From: Gemmatimonadota bacterium
GTDB lineage: Bacteria; Gemmatimonadota; Gemmatimonadetes; Longimicrobiales; Gaopeijiaceae
Direction of reading: 5' to 3'
Assembly: GCA_041390125.1 (NCBI GenBank)
Contig: JAWKQN010000006.1
Span: 186,001-250,000 of the forward strand
Length of the DNA stretch: 64,000 bases
Both the position numbers and the translations under genes were made by a program. The notes under the pieces are model-generated. The model was not told where the DNA came from and made no database searches. It saw nothing but the letters and a program-made list of their open reading frames with translations. Shown one piece after another: positions 1-7,776 of the stretch (position 1 is its first letter; every line of letters begins with the position of its first letter).

Positions 1-529
1 GCCCCCAGGACGCCGCCAGATAAAGGCGTTTGATCTCCCTCCGCCGCAGTTGCTCGGACAGCGCCAGGTGGGCGCGATCGGTCTTCGCCACGAGCAGGAG
101 TCCGGACGTGTCGCGGTCGAGCCGATGGACGATGCCGGGGCGCAGCCGACCGCCCACGCCGGACAGATCGCGGACGTGGAACAGCAGCGCGTTGACCAGG
201 GTGCCCGTGCGATGCCCGGGGGCCGGATGGACCACCATGCCGGCAGGTTTGTCCACCACCAGCAGCTCGGCGTCCTCGTGGACCACGTGCAGGGGAAGGT
301 CCTCGGCGGGGATGTCCACCGGCTCGGGCGGAGGCACGTCCACCTCGATCACCTGACCGGGCTCGACCGCCTCCGACTTGCGGACGGCACGTCCGTCCAC
401 GCGCACGCGCCCCTCCTCCGCCAGCCGCGCCACCCGTGTGCGCGAGAGCCCCAACCGGTCGGCCACGAAGCGGTCGAGCCGACCGCGGTCGCCTTCCCCG
501 ACCTCAAGACGCGCGGCGCTGTCGCTCAT
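1..529 (-). CDS. rluD: RluA/RluD-family 23S rRNA pseudouridine synthase (3' end cut by window edge)
   Basis: Read on the minus strand from an ATG at 529; 176 codons are visible before the window edge, so the C-terminal half is missing. The first ~60 residues form an S4 RNA-binding domain (RLDRFVADRLGLSRTRV, then RVRVDGRAVRKS). The catalytic domain follows with VVDKPAGMVVHPAPGH and the signature HRLDRDTSGLLLVAK, whose Asp is the catalytic residue of the RluA family. These enzymes isomerise uridine to pseudouridine in rRNA, and the S4 domain plus motif spacing best fits RluD (helix 69 of 23S rRNA), although RluC-type specificity cannot be excluded without the C-terminus. The start overlaps the end of lspA by 26 bp, the usual lspA-rluD pairing, so the two are probably co-transcribed. 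Confidence 0.9.
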   Translation of the reverse strand, partial: MSDSAARLEVGEGDRGRLDRFVADRLGLSRTRVARLAEEGRVRVDGRAVRKSEAVEPGQVIEVDVPPPEPVDIPAEDLPLHVVHEDAELLVVDKPAGMVVHPAPGHRTGTLVNALLFHVRDLSGVGGRLRPGIVHRLDRDTSGLLLVAKTDRAHLALSEQLRRREIKRLYLAASWG

Positions 530-1034
530 GCAGTCGGCGCTCGTCCCACCAGATGGCGACGATCAGCGCGATCGTGCCGAACAGGACGGCCACGTCCGCG
601 AGGTTGAAGACCGGGAAGGACAGGGATCCCAGGCGCAGGTCGATGAAGTCCACCACGCCGGGCGGGTCCTTGAGACGGTCGATGAGGTTGCCCAGCGCAC
701 CCCCGAACGTGAGGGCCACGGCGTACAGCCGGAAGCGGAGCTCGACCGGCATGAACAGGAAGACGAGCGCCAGCAGCAGAGTGGCCGCGAGCGAGAGCAG
801 CGTGGGCCCGTTCGCGCCTCCCACCGCGAGCCCGAACGCCGAGCCCGGGTTCAGCAGGTAGGTCACGCGCAGCACGCCCTCCACGACCGCCTGGGCGTCT
901 CCCGGTTGGAGCAGGACGCGGATGAAGTTCTTCGACGCCTGGTCCAGCAGGACCACGCCTCCGCTCACGCCGAACAGCGCGACCGCCTTGCCGGGGCGCC
1001 GGACGCCGCCCGCCTGCCTGGTGCGGTCCGCCAT
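504..1034 (-). CDS. lspA: Lipoprotein signal peptidase (signal peptidase II)
   Basis: A 176-residue integral membrane aspartic protease that removes signal peptides from diacylglyceryl-modified prolipoproteins. Four hydrophobic segments are visible. The two family-defining catalytic Asp boxes are present: GNLIDRL in the middle and FNLADVAVLFG near the C-terminus. The length matches the family (about 160-180). The ATG start lies 12 bp after the ileS stop, and the 3' end overlaps rluD. The order ileS-lspA-rluD is common in bacteria. The N-terminus is somewhat basic, as usual for this family. The presence of the gene implies lipoprotein processing in the cytoplasmic membrane. Confidence 0.95.
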   Translation of the reverse strand: MADRTRQAGGVRRPGKAVALFGVSGGVVLLDQASKNFIRVLLQPGDAQAVVEGVLRVTYLLNPGSAFGLAVGGANGPTLLSLAATLLLALVFLFMPVELRFRLYAVALTFGGALGNLIDRLKDPPGVVDFIDLRLGSLSFPVFNLADVAVLFGTIALIVAIWWDERRLHERQRRAS

Positions 1035-1046
1035 CCGGCCCCCGGC

Positions 1047-4000
1047 TCAGCCCGTCTCCACGGGCTCGAGGCCGATCCAGGCGGTGCGGCCGTCGAGGTC
1101 CTCGTCCCGCGCATGCGCGAACGCGCCCGGCTCCGGCCGGTCCAGCACCTGCACGTCGAGCGCCAGGGTCTCGCTGGCCAGCGCCTGGGCGTACGCCTCG
1201 GCCGCGGCCCGCACGTCGTCGGGGCCGGCCACCGCCAACCGGATGCGGTCCGAGACCGCGAGCCCGCCGTCCTTGCGCAGGCGCTGGACGCGGTTGACCA
1301 GCTCGCGGTAGAGGCCTTCGCGCACGAGCCCGTCGTCCAGGGTCGGGTCCAGCGCCGCGACGTACCCGCCCTCGGCGCGCACGGCGTAGTCCCCCGCGGC
1401 CTCCTCCACCACGTCCAGGTCGCCCGGCTGCAGCGCGAAGCGCTCGCCCTCCACCGCGATCTCCACGGGCTCCCCGGCCCGGTACCGGCGGAGCGCGTCC
1501 GCATCCAGGTCGCGGATGGCGGTGGCCGCCTGCTCCGTCCGCTTCTGGAAGCGCTTGCCCAGCACCCGGTAGTTCGGCTTGGCGCTGACCTGCACCAGGC
1601 CGTCGGAGGTGGTGATGAAGTCCACCTGCTTCACGTTCAGCTCGTCCTCCAGGACCTCCAGGACGTCGGGACGCGGCACCTGGCCGCCCGGCACCACCGC
1701 GCGCAGCTGACGCAGCGGCTGGCGCACCCGGATGCGCACATCCTCCCGCGCCGCCCGGCCGAGCCGGGACAGCATGCGCACCGCGCGCATCTCCTCCTCC
1801 AACGCGGGGTCGGACAGGGCGCCGGGGCCGCTCTCCGGGAACGGCGTGAGGTGCGCGCTCTGGCTGGTCAGGGCGCGGCACAGCGCATCCGCCACGAACG
1901 GCGTGACGGGCGCCAACAACAGCGCGAGCGTGTGCAGCGCGTCGTGGAGCGTGCGGAAGGCGGCGCGCGTGTCGTGCGCGTCGGTGTTGCCCCAGAAACG
2001 GCGGCGGGAGCGGCGCACGTACCAATTGGACAGGTCGTCGACGAACGCGCCGACTTCCCGGTAGGGCCGCGTGATCTGATAGCCATCCAGCTCCGACCGC
2101 ACCAGGCGCACCAGTCCGTCCAGCCGGGCCAGCACCCAGCGATCGAGCACGGGACGGGCCTCCGGCGCGGGATCGGCGTCCGAAGGCGACCAGCCTTCCA
2201 GGTTCGCGTACAGCGCGAAGAAGCGGTACGTCTCCAGCAGGGTGTCGAACAACGCCCGGCTGGCGTCGGCCACGCCCGCCGGATCGTAGCGCTTGTCCGC
2301 CCACGGGTAGCTGACCGTCATCATGGCCCAGCGCAACGCGTCGGCGCCGTGTTCGGCGATGGCGTCGAACGGGTCCACGACGTTCCCGCGGGACTTGGAC
2401 ATCTTGAGGCCGTCCGCGTCCAGGATCAGCCCGTTGACGATGACGTTCTTGAACGACGGTCCCTTGCCCAGCATCGTGGAGATGGCGAGCAGCGAGTAGA
2501 ACCAGCCGCGCGTCTGGTCCATGGCCTCGCAGATGTAGTCCGCCGGGAACTGGTCCGCGAACACGTCCTGGTTCTCGAACGGGTAGTGCCATTGCGCATA
2601 AGGCATGGCGCCCGAGTCGAACCACACGTCGATCACGGCGGTCGTGCGCTTCATGGTGCCGCCGCACGCGCACGGCCACGTGTACTCGTCGATGAACGGC
2701 CGGTGCGGATCGAACGGCTCGGGCAACGGGCCCGCCTTGTCGGCCAGGGCCGCGAAGCTGCCGATCCACTCCACGTGGTCCGCGTCGCGATCACAGATCC
2801 ACACCGGCAGCGGCGTGCCCCAGAACCGGTCGCGCGACAGCGCCCAGTCCACGTTGCCCTCCAACCAGGCTCCGAAGCGGCCCTCCCCCACCTCGGGGGG
2901 GTGCCAGGCGATCTGGTGATGGTTGGCGAGCAGCTGGTCCTTGAGCGACGACGTGGCGGCGAACCAGGAGTCGCGTGCCATGTAGATCAGGGGCGAGCGG
3001 CAGCGCCAGCAGTGCGGATAGCTGTGCAGGTAGTGCTCGGTGCGGAACAGCCGACCGCGTTCGGCCAGCAGCTCCAGGATGGGCGCGTCGGCGTCCTTGA
3101 CGAACAGACCGCCCACGACCGGCACGGCCGTCCCGAAGCGGCCCTGGTCGTCGATGGGCCGCAGGAGGGGCAGGCCGTAGCGCTGCCCGGCCGCGAAGTC
3201 GTCGGCCCCGAACGCCGGCGCGATGTGCACCAGGCCCGTTCCGTCCTCGGCGGATACGAAGTCCTCCGCGACCACCGTCCAGGCGGTCGCGGACGGGTCG
3301 TCCACCGCGATGAGATCCAGCGGCCGCTCGTACCGCGTCCCCACCAGGTCGGCACCGCGGTGCCGAGCCCGCACGGGCGCGTCCTCGCCGAACAGGGCGG
3401 CCAACCGCGATTCGGCCACGATGCGCGGACCCGCCTCGGTGTCCACCTCCACGTAGGTCAGATCCGGATGGACGGCCAGGGCGGCGTTGGACGGGACCGT
3501 CCAGGGCGTCGTGGTCCACACCACGAAGGCCCGGCCGTCCGGGTCGGCCTGACCGTCCTCCCCGCGCAGGGGGGCCAGGAAGTAGAGGGAGGGGTCTTCG
3601 ACGTCCTCGTAGCCCTGGGCCACCTCGTGCGACGAGAGGGCGGTCCCGCAGCGCGGGCAGTACGGCACACTCTTGTGGCCGCGGTAGAGCAGTCCCTTCC
3701 CCGCCAGCTCCGACAGGATCCACCACACGCTTTCGATGTAGTCGGCGTGGTAGGTCACGTACGGCTTGGAGTAGTCGAGCCAGTAGCCGATGCGCTCGGA
3801 GAGCTCCTCCCAGACCTCCTGATAGGTCCAGACGGACTCGCGACACACCTCGTTGAAGCGCTCGATCCCGATGGCCTCGATGTCGGGCTTGCCGGAGATG
3901 CCGAGCTTCTTCTCCGCCTCGATCTCCACGGGGAGCCCGTGGGTGTCCCAACCCGCCTTGCGCAGCACGCGCCGGCCGGTCAGCGCACGGTACCGGCAGA

Positions 4001-4199
4001 TCAGGTCCTTGGTGGTCCGCGCGATGATGTGGTGGAAGCCGGGGCGGCCGTTGGCCGTGGGCGGGCCCTCGTAGAAGACGAAGGGCGGGTTGTCCCGCGT
4101 CCATTCGAGCGTGCGCTCGAACAGGTGCTCCTCCCGCCAGCGGGCCAGCACCTGCTCTTCCAGCTCGTTCAGCGACTTGGGCAGCTCGGGATAGCTCAT
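1047..4199 (-). CDS. ileS: Isoleucyl-tRNA synthetase, IleRS2 type, with altered HIGH motif (GFHH)
   Basis: A 1050-residue class I synthetase that charges tRNA-Ile. The start is an ATG at 4199 overlapping the punA stop. The catalytic core begins at about residue 40 (FYEGPPTANGRPGFHH). The position of the HIGH signature reads G54-F55-H56-H57 instead of H-x-G-H. The KMSKS loop (LKMSKSRGN) is intact near residue 599, and the editing domain has the threonine-rich WTTTPWT strand near residue 230. The core resembles Thermus/eukaryotic-like IleRS2 enzymes (RAGWDTHGLPVE, YCPRCGTALSSHEVA). Exchange of the first and third HIGH residues has been described in some IleRS2 enzymes as causing hyper-resistance to mupirocin; that this protein behaves likewise is my inference. 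It is the only IleRS in the window and in a housekeeping operon, so it may be the sole enzyme of the cell. Confidence 0.97.
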   Translation of the reverse strand: MSYPELPKSLNELEEQVLARWREEHLFERTLEWTRDNPPFVFYEGPPTANGRPGFHHIIARTTKDLICRYRALTGRRVLRKAGWDTHGLPVEIEAEKKLGISGKPDIEAIGIERFNEVCRESVWTYQEVWEELSERIGYWLDYSKPYVTYHADYIESVWWILSELAGKGLLYRGHKSVPYCPRCGTALSSHEVAQGYEDVEDPSLYFLAPLRGEDGQADPDGRAFVVWTTTPWTVPSNAALAVHPDLTYVEVDTEAGPRIVAESRLAALFGEDAPVRARHRGADLVGTRYERPLDLIAVDDPSATAWTVVAEDFVSAEDGTGLVHIAPAFGADDFAAGQRYGLPLLRPIDDQGRFGTAVPVVGGLFVKDADAPILELLAERGRLFRTEHYLHSYPHCWRCRSPLIYMARDSWFAATSSLKDQLLANHHQIAWHPPEVGEGRFGAWLEGNVDWALSRDRFWGTPLPVWICDRDADHVEWIGSFAALADKAGPLPEPFDPHRPFIDEYTWPCACGGTMKRTTAVIDVWFDSGAMPYAQWHYPFENQDVFADQFPADYICEAMDQTRGWFYSLLAISTMLGKGPSFKNVIVNGLILDADGLKMSKSRGNVVDPFDAIAEHGADALRWAMMTVSYPWADKRYDPAGVADASRALFDTLLETYRFFALYANLEGWSPSDADPAPEARPVLDRWVLARLDGLVRLVRSELDGYQITRPYREVGAFVDDLSNWYVRRSRRRFWGNTDAHDTRAAFRTLHDALHTLALLLAPVTPFVADALCRALTSQSAHLTPFPESGPGALSDPALEEEMRAVRMLSRLGRAAREDVRIRVRQPLRQLRAVVPGGQVPRPDVLEVLEDELNVKQVDFITTSDGLVQVSAKPNYRVLGKRFQKRTEQAATAIRDLDADALRRYRAGEPVEIAVEGERFALQPGDLDVVEEAAGDYAVRAEGGYVAALDPTLDDGLVREGLYRELVNRVQRLRKDGGLAVSDRIRLAVAGPDDVRAAAEAYAQALASETLALDVQVLDRPEPGAFAHARDEDLDGRTAWIGLEPVETG

Positions 4200-5041
4200 G
4201 CGTCGGCGAAGTGGGCGATGACGTCGTGGACGAGCCCGGTCAGATGGGGCTCGGCCTCCATGGCCGTGCGGATGATGGTGTTCACGTCCGCCGGCTCCAA
4301 TGCATCCGGCAGACAGGCGTCGGTGACGATGGACAGACCCAGCACGCGGATGCCCATGTGGCGGGCCACGATCACCTCGGGCACGGTGGACATGCCCACC
4401 ACGTCGGCGCCGAGCGCGCGCAGCATGCGGTATTCGGCACGCGTCTCGAGGTTGGGACCCACCACCGCGACGTAGACGCCGCGCCGGAGCGGGAGGCCGC
4501 GCCGGAGCGCGACGTCCTGTGCCAGGCGCTGGAGGGCGCGGTCGTACGGCTCCGACATGTCCGGGAAGCGCGGTCCCAGCGCATCCAGGTTGGGGCCCAC
4601 CAGGGGGTTGTCGCCCAACAGGTTGATGTGGTCGTCCAGGAGGACCAGGTCACCGGGCGACCAGAGCGGGTTCATCCCGCCGGACGCGCCGGTGACGATC
4701 AGCACGTCGATGCCCAGCCGGCCCAACACGCGGATGGGGAAGGTCACCTGCTGCAGGGTGTAGCCCTCATAGCGGTGGAAGCGGCCCTGCAGGACCACGA
4801 CCGGCACCCCGGCCAGGGAGCCCAGCAGCAGACGCCCGCTGTGGCTCTCGACGGTGGCCAGTGGGAAACCGGGCAGGTCCGTGTAGGGCACCGTGGCTTT
4901 CACGTCCATCTCGGACGCCAGCCGCCCGAGTCCCGTCCCGAGCACGATCCCCACGCGCGGCGGCACGAAGCCGGGCGCGTTCCGGATGCGCTCGGCGGCC
5001 GCGTCGACCGCCGCGAGGGTCGGGACCGTGTCCGTGCTCAT
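4196..5041 (-). CDS. punA: Purine nucleoside phosphorylase, trimeric PNP/MTAP family
   Basis: A 281-residue enzyme that phosphorolyses purine (2'-deoxy)nucleosides for salvage. Visible family motifs are GIVLGTGLGRLA (N-terminus), GRFHRYEGY (residues 87-94), VTGASGGMNP (116-124), GPNLETRAEYR (195-205) and ADVVGMSTVPEVIVARH (212-228). By alignment to human PNP, Glu199 matches catalytic Glu201, but the Asn243 equivalent is Asp241 (LSIVTDAC). Asp at this site is found in methylthioadenosine phosphorylases and favours 6-aminopurines, so adenosine or methylthioadenosine may be preferred over guanosine or inosine. ATG start; both ends overlap neighbours by 4 bp (divIVA upstream, ileS downstream), indicating translational coupling. 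Confidence 0.92.
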   Translation of the reverse strand: MSTDTVPTLAAVDAAAERIRNAPGFVPPRVGIVLGTGLGRLASEMDVKATVPYTDLPGFPLATVESHSGRLLLGSLAGVPVVVLQGRFHRYEGYTLQQVTFPIRVLGRLGIDVLIVTGASGGMNPLWSPGDLVLLDDHINLLGDNPLVGPNLDALGPRFPDMSEPYDRALQRLAQDVALRRGLPLRRGVYVAVVGPNLETRAEYRMLRALGADVVGMSTVPEVIVARHMGIRVLGLSIVTDACLPDALEPADVNTIIRTAMEAEPHLTGLVHDVIAHFADA

Positions 5042-5730
5042 GCCTCGGATCCGGGGCGCTCCTGGGACTCGCCCATCGAGAAGCGCCAGTGGGGCTGCCA
5101 GGGCTCGTCGCCGGAGCGCTCCGACCCGTCGGGCCGCAACTGGTCGATGTCCACCACGTCTTCGTCCGCGCCTTCCTCGTCGTCGGCGTGGGACGATGCC
5201 GCGCGCCGCGCGCCCGCATCGTCGGGGCGGTTCACGAACAGGTCGAGCTCCAGCGGCTTCTCCTCCAACGGGCTGCGGCCTTCCTCCACGCTGACGAAGT
5301 CGAGCTCCCGCTCGAGCATGGCCCGCACCGCCCTGAGGAAGCGCCGCCGCCTCCGGTCGGCCTCGTCGGTGGCCAGCCGGATCTCGTCCAGCCGGTTCTC
5401 CGCGTCCATCAGCATGCGCTCGATCTCGGCCTCGGCCTCGCGACGCATCAGCTCGGCCTCGCGCTGCGCCTGGCCGGAGATGTCCTTGCGCAGGGCCTGG
5501 GCGGTCACCAGCGCGTCCTGCACGGCCTTCTCCCGGTCCTGCTGCTCCTTGACCTGGTCGGTGAGCCGCGCCGTGCGCTCCTTCAGCGTCAGGTTCTCCT
5601 TCACCAACGCCTCGAGTCGCTCGGCCACGATCTCGAGGAAGGTGTCCACTTCCCCCGCATCATAGCCGCGCATGCCCTTGCGGAAGTCGCCGCGCTTCTT
5701 CCGCACGTCCAGCGGTGTGAGCTCGATCAT
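5038..5730 (-). CDS. divIVA: DivIVA-domain cell-division/polarity protein
   Basis: A 230-residue protein. The N-terminal ~60 residues are a classical DivIVA membrane-binding domain: LTPLDVRKKRGDFRKGMRGY, then DAGEVDTFLEIV. A long heptad-rich coiled coil follows to about residue 150 (LTLKERTARLTDQVKEQQDR and on), then an acidic, probably disordered tail rich in Asp and Glu. DivIVA proteins sense negatively curved membrane at poles and septa and recruit division or envelope factors. The partner in this organism cannot be read from the sequence. The gene sits between yggS and punA, as divIVA commonly neighbours yggS. ATG start 13 bp after the yggS stop. Confidence 0.9.
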   Translation of the reverse strand: MIELTPLDVRKKRGDFRKGMRGYDAGEVDTFLEIVAERLEALVKENLTLKERTARLTDQVKEQQDREKAVQDALVTAQALRKDISGQAQREAELMRREAEAEIERMLMDAENRLDEIRLATDEADRRRRRFLRAVRAMLERELDFVSVEEGRSPLEEKPLELDLFVNRPDDAGARRAASSHADDEEGADEDVVDIDQLRPDGSERSGDEPWQPHWRFSMGESQERPGSEA

Positions 5731-5743
5731 CTGCGGTTCCCGT

Positions 5744-6511
5744 TCAGGGTGCTTGGATGCGCTCTCCGAAGAGGGCGGTGCCGATGCGGATCATCGTGCT
5801 GCCCTCCTCGATCGCGATCTCGTAGTCGTTGGTCATCCCCATCGAGAGCTCCGTGCCCTCGTATCCCGCCACGGCCCGACGGGCGTCCTCGTGCAGCGCC
5901 CGCAACCGGCGGAACGTCTCACGTACGGGCTCTTCCTCCTCCACGAACGGCGCCATGGTCATGAGACCCCGGACGAGCAGGCCCGGGAGCGTCACCAGGC
6001 GGGTCAGCGCCTCGGGAGCCTCCTCCACGGTGAAGCCGCCCTTGGATCCTTCTCCGGAGGTGTTCACCTGCACCAGCACGGGGAGGCGGCGCCCCGTCTC
6101 GTCGGCCACCCGGTCGAGGCGCTCCGCCAGGCGCACCGAGTCCAGCGCGTGGAACAGATGGGCCGCCTCCACCGCGTCGGGGGCCTTGCGACGCTGCACA
6201 TGCCCGATCAGGTGCCAGCGCACGTCCGGGTCGGGAAAGGCGCCGCGCCGCTCGACGAGCGACTCCGGGCGGTTCTCCGCCAGATCGCAGAGCCCGGCGG
6301 CGCGGGCGGCGCGCACCGCGGCCAGCGGGTGGCCCTTGGTCACCGCCAGGAGCCGCACGGCGTCCGCGGGCCGCCCCGAACGCACCGCCGCGTCCTGCAT
6401 GCGTCGCCGGAGCTCCGGCAACGCGACGGACACACGCTCGTGGTAGGCCTGCTCGGGCGGGGTCAGGGGGGGACCCCGCTCCGCGTCCGACTCGTAGACC
6501 GCCCGTGGCAA
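5744..6511 (-). CDS. yggS: YggS/PROSC-family pyridoxal phosphate homeostasis protein
   Basis: I place the start at a TTG (6511) preceded seven bases upstream by a strong ribosome-binding site (GGAGGAG), giving 255 residues. An in-frame ATG at 6694 would run back into the tonB gene through its terminator hairpin and is unlikely. Family motifs: LLAVTKGHP with the PLP-binding Lys59, ENRPESLVERR (the usual ENRVQE box, altered), WHLIGHVQRRKA, VNTSGEGSKGGF, GLMTMAPF, LSMGMTNDYEIAIEEGSTM and IRIGTALFGER at the C-terminus. The protein is a single-domain fold-type III PLP carrier that buffers intracellular PLP and has no known catalytic reaction. It is first in the operon yggS-divIVA-punA-ileS-lspA-rluD. 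Confidence 0.9.
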   Translation of the reverse strand: MPRAVYESDAERGPPLTPPEQAYHERVSVALPELRRRMQDAAVRSGRPADAVRLLAVTKGHPLAAVRAARAAGLCDLAENRPESLVERRGAFPDPDVRWHLIGHVQRRKAPDAVEAAHLFHALDSVRLAERLDRVADETGRRLPVLVQVNTSGEGSKGGFTVEEAPEALTRLVTLPGLLVRGLMTMAPFVEEEEPVRETFRRLRALHEDARRAVAGYEGTELSMGMTNDYEIAIEEGSTMIRIGTALFGERIQAP

Positions 6512-6545
6512 ACCCGCGCTCCTCCCGTTCCTGGACAGACTGTTA

Positions 6546-6574
6546 ATTGTAGTGCTCGCTCCGCTCGGAAACCA
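6546..6574 (-). promoter_or_regulatory. Putative promoter of the yggS-divIVA-punA-ileS-lspA-rluD operon
   Basis: On the minus strand a TACAAT box (6546-6551) stands out in otherwise GC-rich sequence. It lies between the tonB terminator hairpin and the yggS TTG start, with a leader of about 28 nt. The -35 region 17 bp upstream (TGGTTT, 6569-6574) is a poor match, so this rests mainly on the -10 box and its position. Confidence 0.45.
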
Positions 6575-6600
6575 CGGATCCGGACACCCTCCCAACGCAA

Positions 6601-6635
6601 CGAGGCCCCGCCGGACCGAGTCCGGCGGGGCCTCG
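6601..6635 (-). terminator. Terminator-like hairpin closing the exbB-exbD-exbD-tonB operon
   Basis: A perfect 15-bp inverted repeat (6601-6615 and 6621-6635) with a 5-nt CCGAG loop begins 22 bp downstream of the tonB stop. On the minus strand it is followed only by TTGCGTT rather than a true U-run, so termination may be imperfect or factor-assisted. It separates tonB from the yggS promoter. Confidence 0.6.
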
Positions 6636-6657
6636 AGGCGCTTCCGGGATCCCGGTG

Positions 6658-7326
6658 CTACTGGATCTGGAAGGTAATCGGGAACGCCACCCACACCTGG
6701 ACGCGCTTGTCGCGGTTGAGCGCGGGCGTGAACTCCATGATGCTGGCCACCTTGAGGGCGGCATCGTCCAGGGCCTTGTGCCCGGACGACTGCTGCACCT
6801 GCGTGCGGAGCACGCGGCCGTTCTCGTCGATGAAGAACCAGACGTTGACCGTGCCGCCGATCCCGGCGTCACGGAGCAGCGGCGGGTACTCGCGCGTGAG
6901 CGCCCGCTGCACGTCGCTCCGGTTCTTCAGGTCGGGCCGCACCGTGAAGGGCGTGAACGTCGGCGCCGCGGACACGTCCGTCTCCGTCGCCTCGGGCGGC
7001 GGGGGCAGATCCTCGACGGGGTTATCGTCGAAGGTCGTGGGCGCGATCGTGATGTCCTCCTCGATCGGCGTATCGGCGATGACCGGCGTGGCCGGACGCG
7101 CGATGGCCTGGGGTGGCGGCGGGATCTCGATCTCGGGCGGCAGCTCGATGGCTTCCAGCTCCTCGGTCGCCACCGACACGTCGGCCGCGGTCATTTCCGG
7201 CCAGAACTGGAAGACCGCGAAGTGGATCGCCGTCGCCGCCACGATCGAGCCCCAGAACCAGGTGTTGAATCCCTGTTTGAAGCGGTCGTTCGCGGTGGTG
7301 CCGGCCGTGGCGGATGTCTCGGTCAT
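6658..7326 (-). CDS. tonB: TonB-family energy transducer protein
   Basis: A 222-residue protein starting at an ATG (7326) that overlaps the exbD stop (ATGA). The cytoplasmic N-terminus is followed by one transmembrane helix (about residues 22-42, WFWGSIVAATAIHFAVFQFW) and a proline-rich periplasmic stretch (LPPEIEIPPPPQAIARP). The C-terminal TonB domain runs over about the last 85 residues and includes YPPLLRDAGIGGTVNVWFFI, GRVLRTQVQQSSG and MEFTPALNRDKRVQVWV. It would link the proton motive force harvested by ExbB/ExbD to outer-membrane receptors. None of those receptors is encoded here. It is the last gene of the operon; a hairpin follows. Confidence 0.93.
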   Translation of the reverse strand: MTETSATAGTTANDRFKQGFNTWFWGSIVAATAIHFAVFQFWPEMTAADVSVATEELEAIELPPEIEIPPPPQAIARPATPVIADTPIEEDITIAPTTFDDNPVEDLPPPPEATETDVSAAPTFTPFTVRPDLKNRSDVQRALTREYPPLLRDAGIGGTVNVWFFIDENGRVLRTQVQQSSGHKALDDAALKVASIMEFTPALNRDKRVQVWVAFPITFQIQ

Positions 7327-7772
7327 CGTCTCTCTCCGGCCATGCGGCGCTCGAGCTCGGTGGCGAACACGACGCGGATTGCGCCGGCCTCCTGCAGCTC
7401 CTTCTGCACCAGGTCGATGTAACGGTACGGGACGTCCTTGTCGGCCCGGACCGACGTCACGAGGCGGCGCTCCGTCTCGATGTACATCGGCGCCACGAGG
7501 GACGAGACGTCCGCCATGGCCACCGGCCGATCGTTGACGAAGACGTTCCCGTTCTCGAGCACCCACAGCTCGAGGACGTTCTTCTTCTTCTCATCGATCT
7601 TCTGGGTAGCCTCGGCCTGGACCCAGTCGATGGGCTGCTCGCCCGACGTCCGGAAGACCGTGGTCACCATGAAGAAGATGAGGAGGAGGAACGCGATGTC
7701 GGCCAGCGAGGACGAGGGGATCTCGTCCGACACGCCCGACTTGCGCTTGAAGCCACCCTGCTTGATCGCCAT
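7323..7772 (-). CDS. exbD: ExbD/TolR-family biopolymer transport protein (second copy in operon)
   Basis: 149 residues: a short basic cytoplasmic N-terminus, one transmembrane helix (SSLADIAFLLLIFFMVTTVF, about residues 21-40) carrying the conserved proton-relay Asp, then a periplasmic domain. ExbD with ExbB forms the proton-driven motor that energises TonB. Compared with the upstream exbD it has a longer periplasmic part with lysine-rich IDEKKKNVLELWV. ATG start 4 bp after the preceding exbD stop; the end overlaps tonB. Confidence 0.92.
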   Translation of the reverse strand: MAIKQGGFKRKSGVSDEIPSSSLADIAFLLLIFFMVTTVFRTSGEQPIDWVQAEATQKIDEKKKNVLELWVLENGNVFVNDRPVAMADVSSLVAPMYIETERRLVTSVRADKDVPYRYIDLVQKELQEAGAIRVVFATELERRMAGERR

Positions 7773-7776
7773 GACG

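Noticed and set aside
378..4475. A 1365-codon plus-strand open frame
   Set aside because: It is the antisense of lspA, ileS and rluD. It has low-complexity Arg/His/Gln composition and no domain, as is common opposite GC-rich genes.
6512..6694. ATG-started extension of yggS
   Set aside because: It would read through the tonB stop, the hairpin and the promoter region; a TTG with a strong ribosome-binding site fits the family length.
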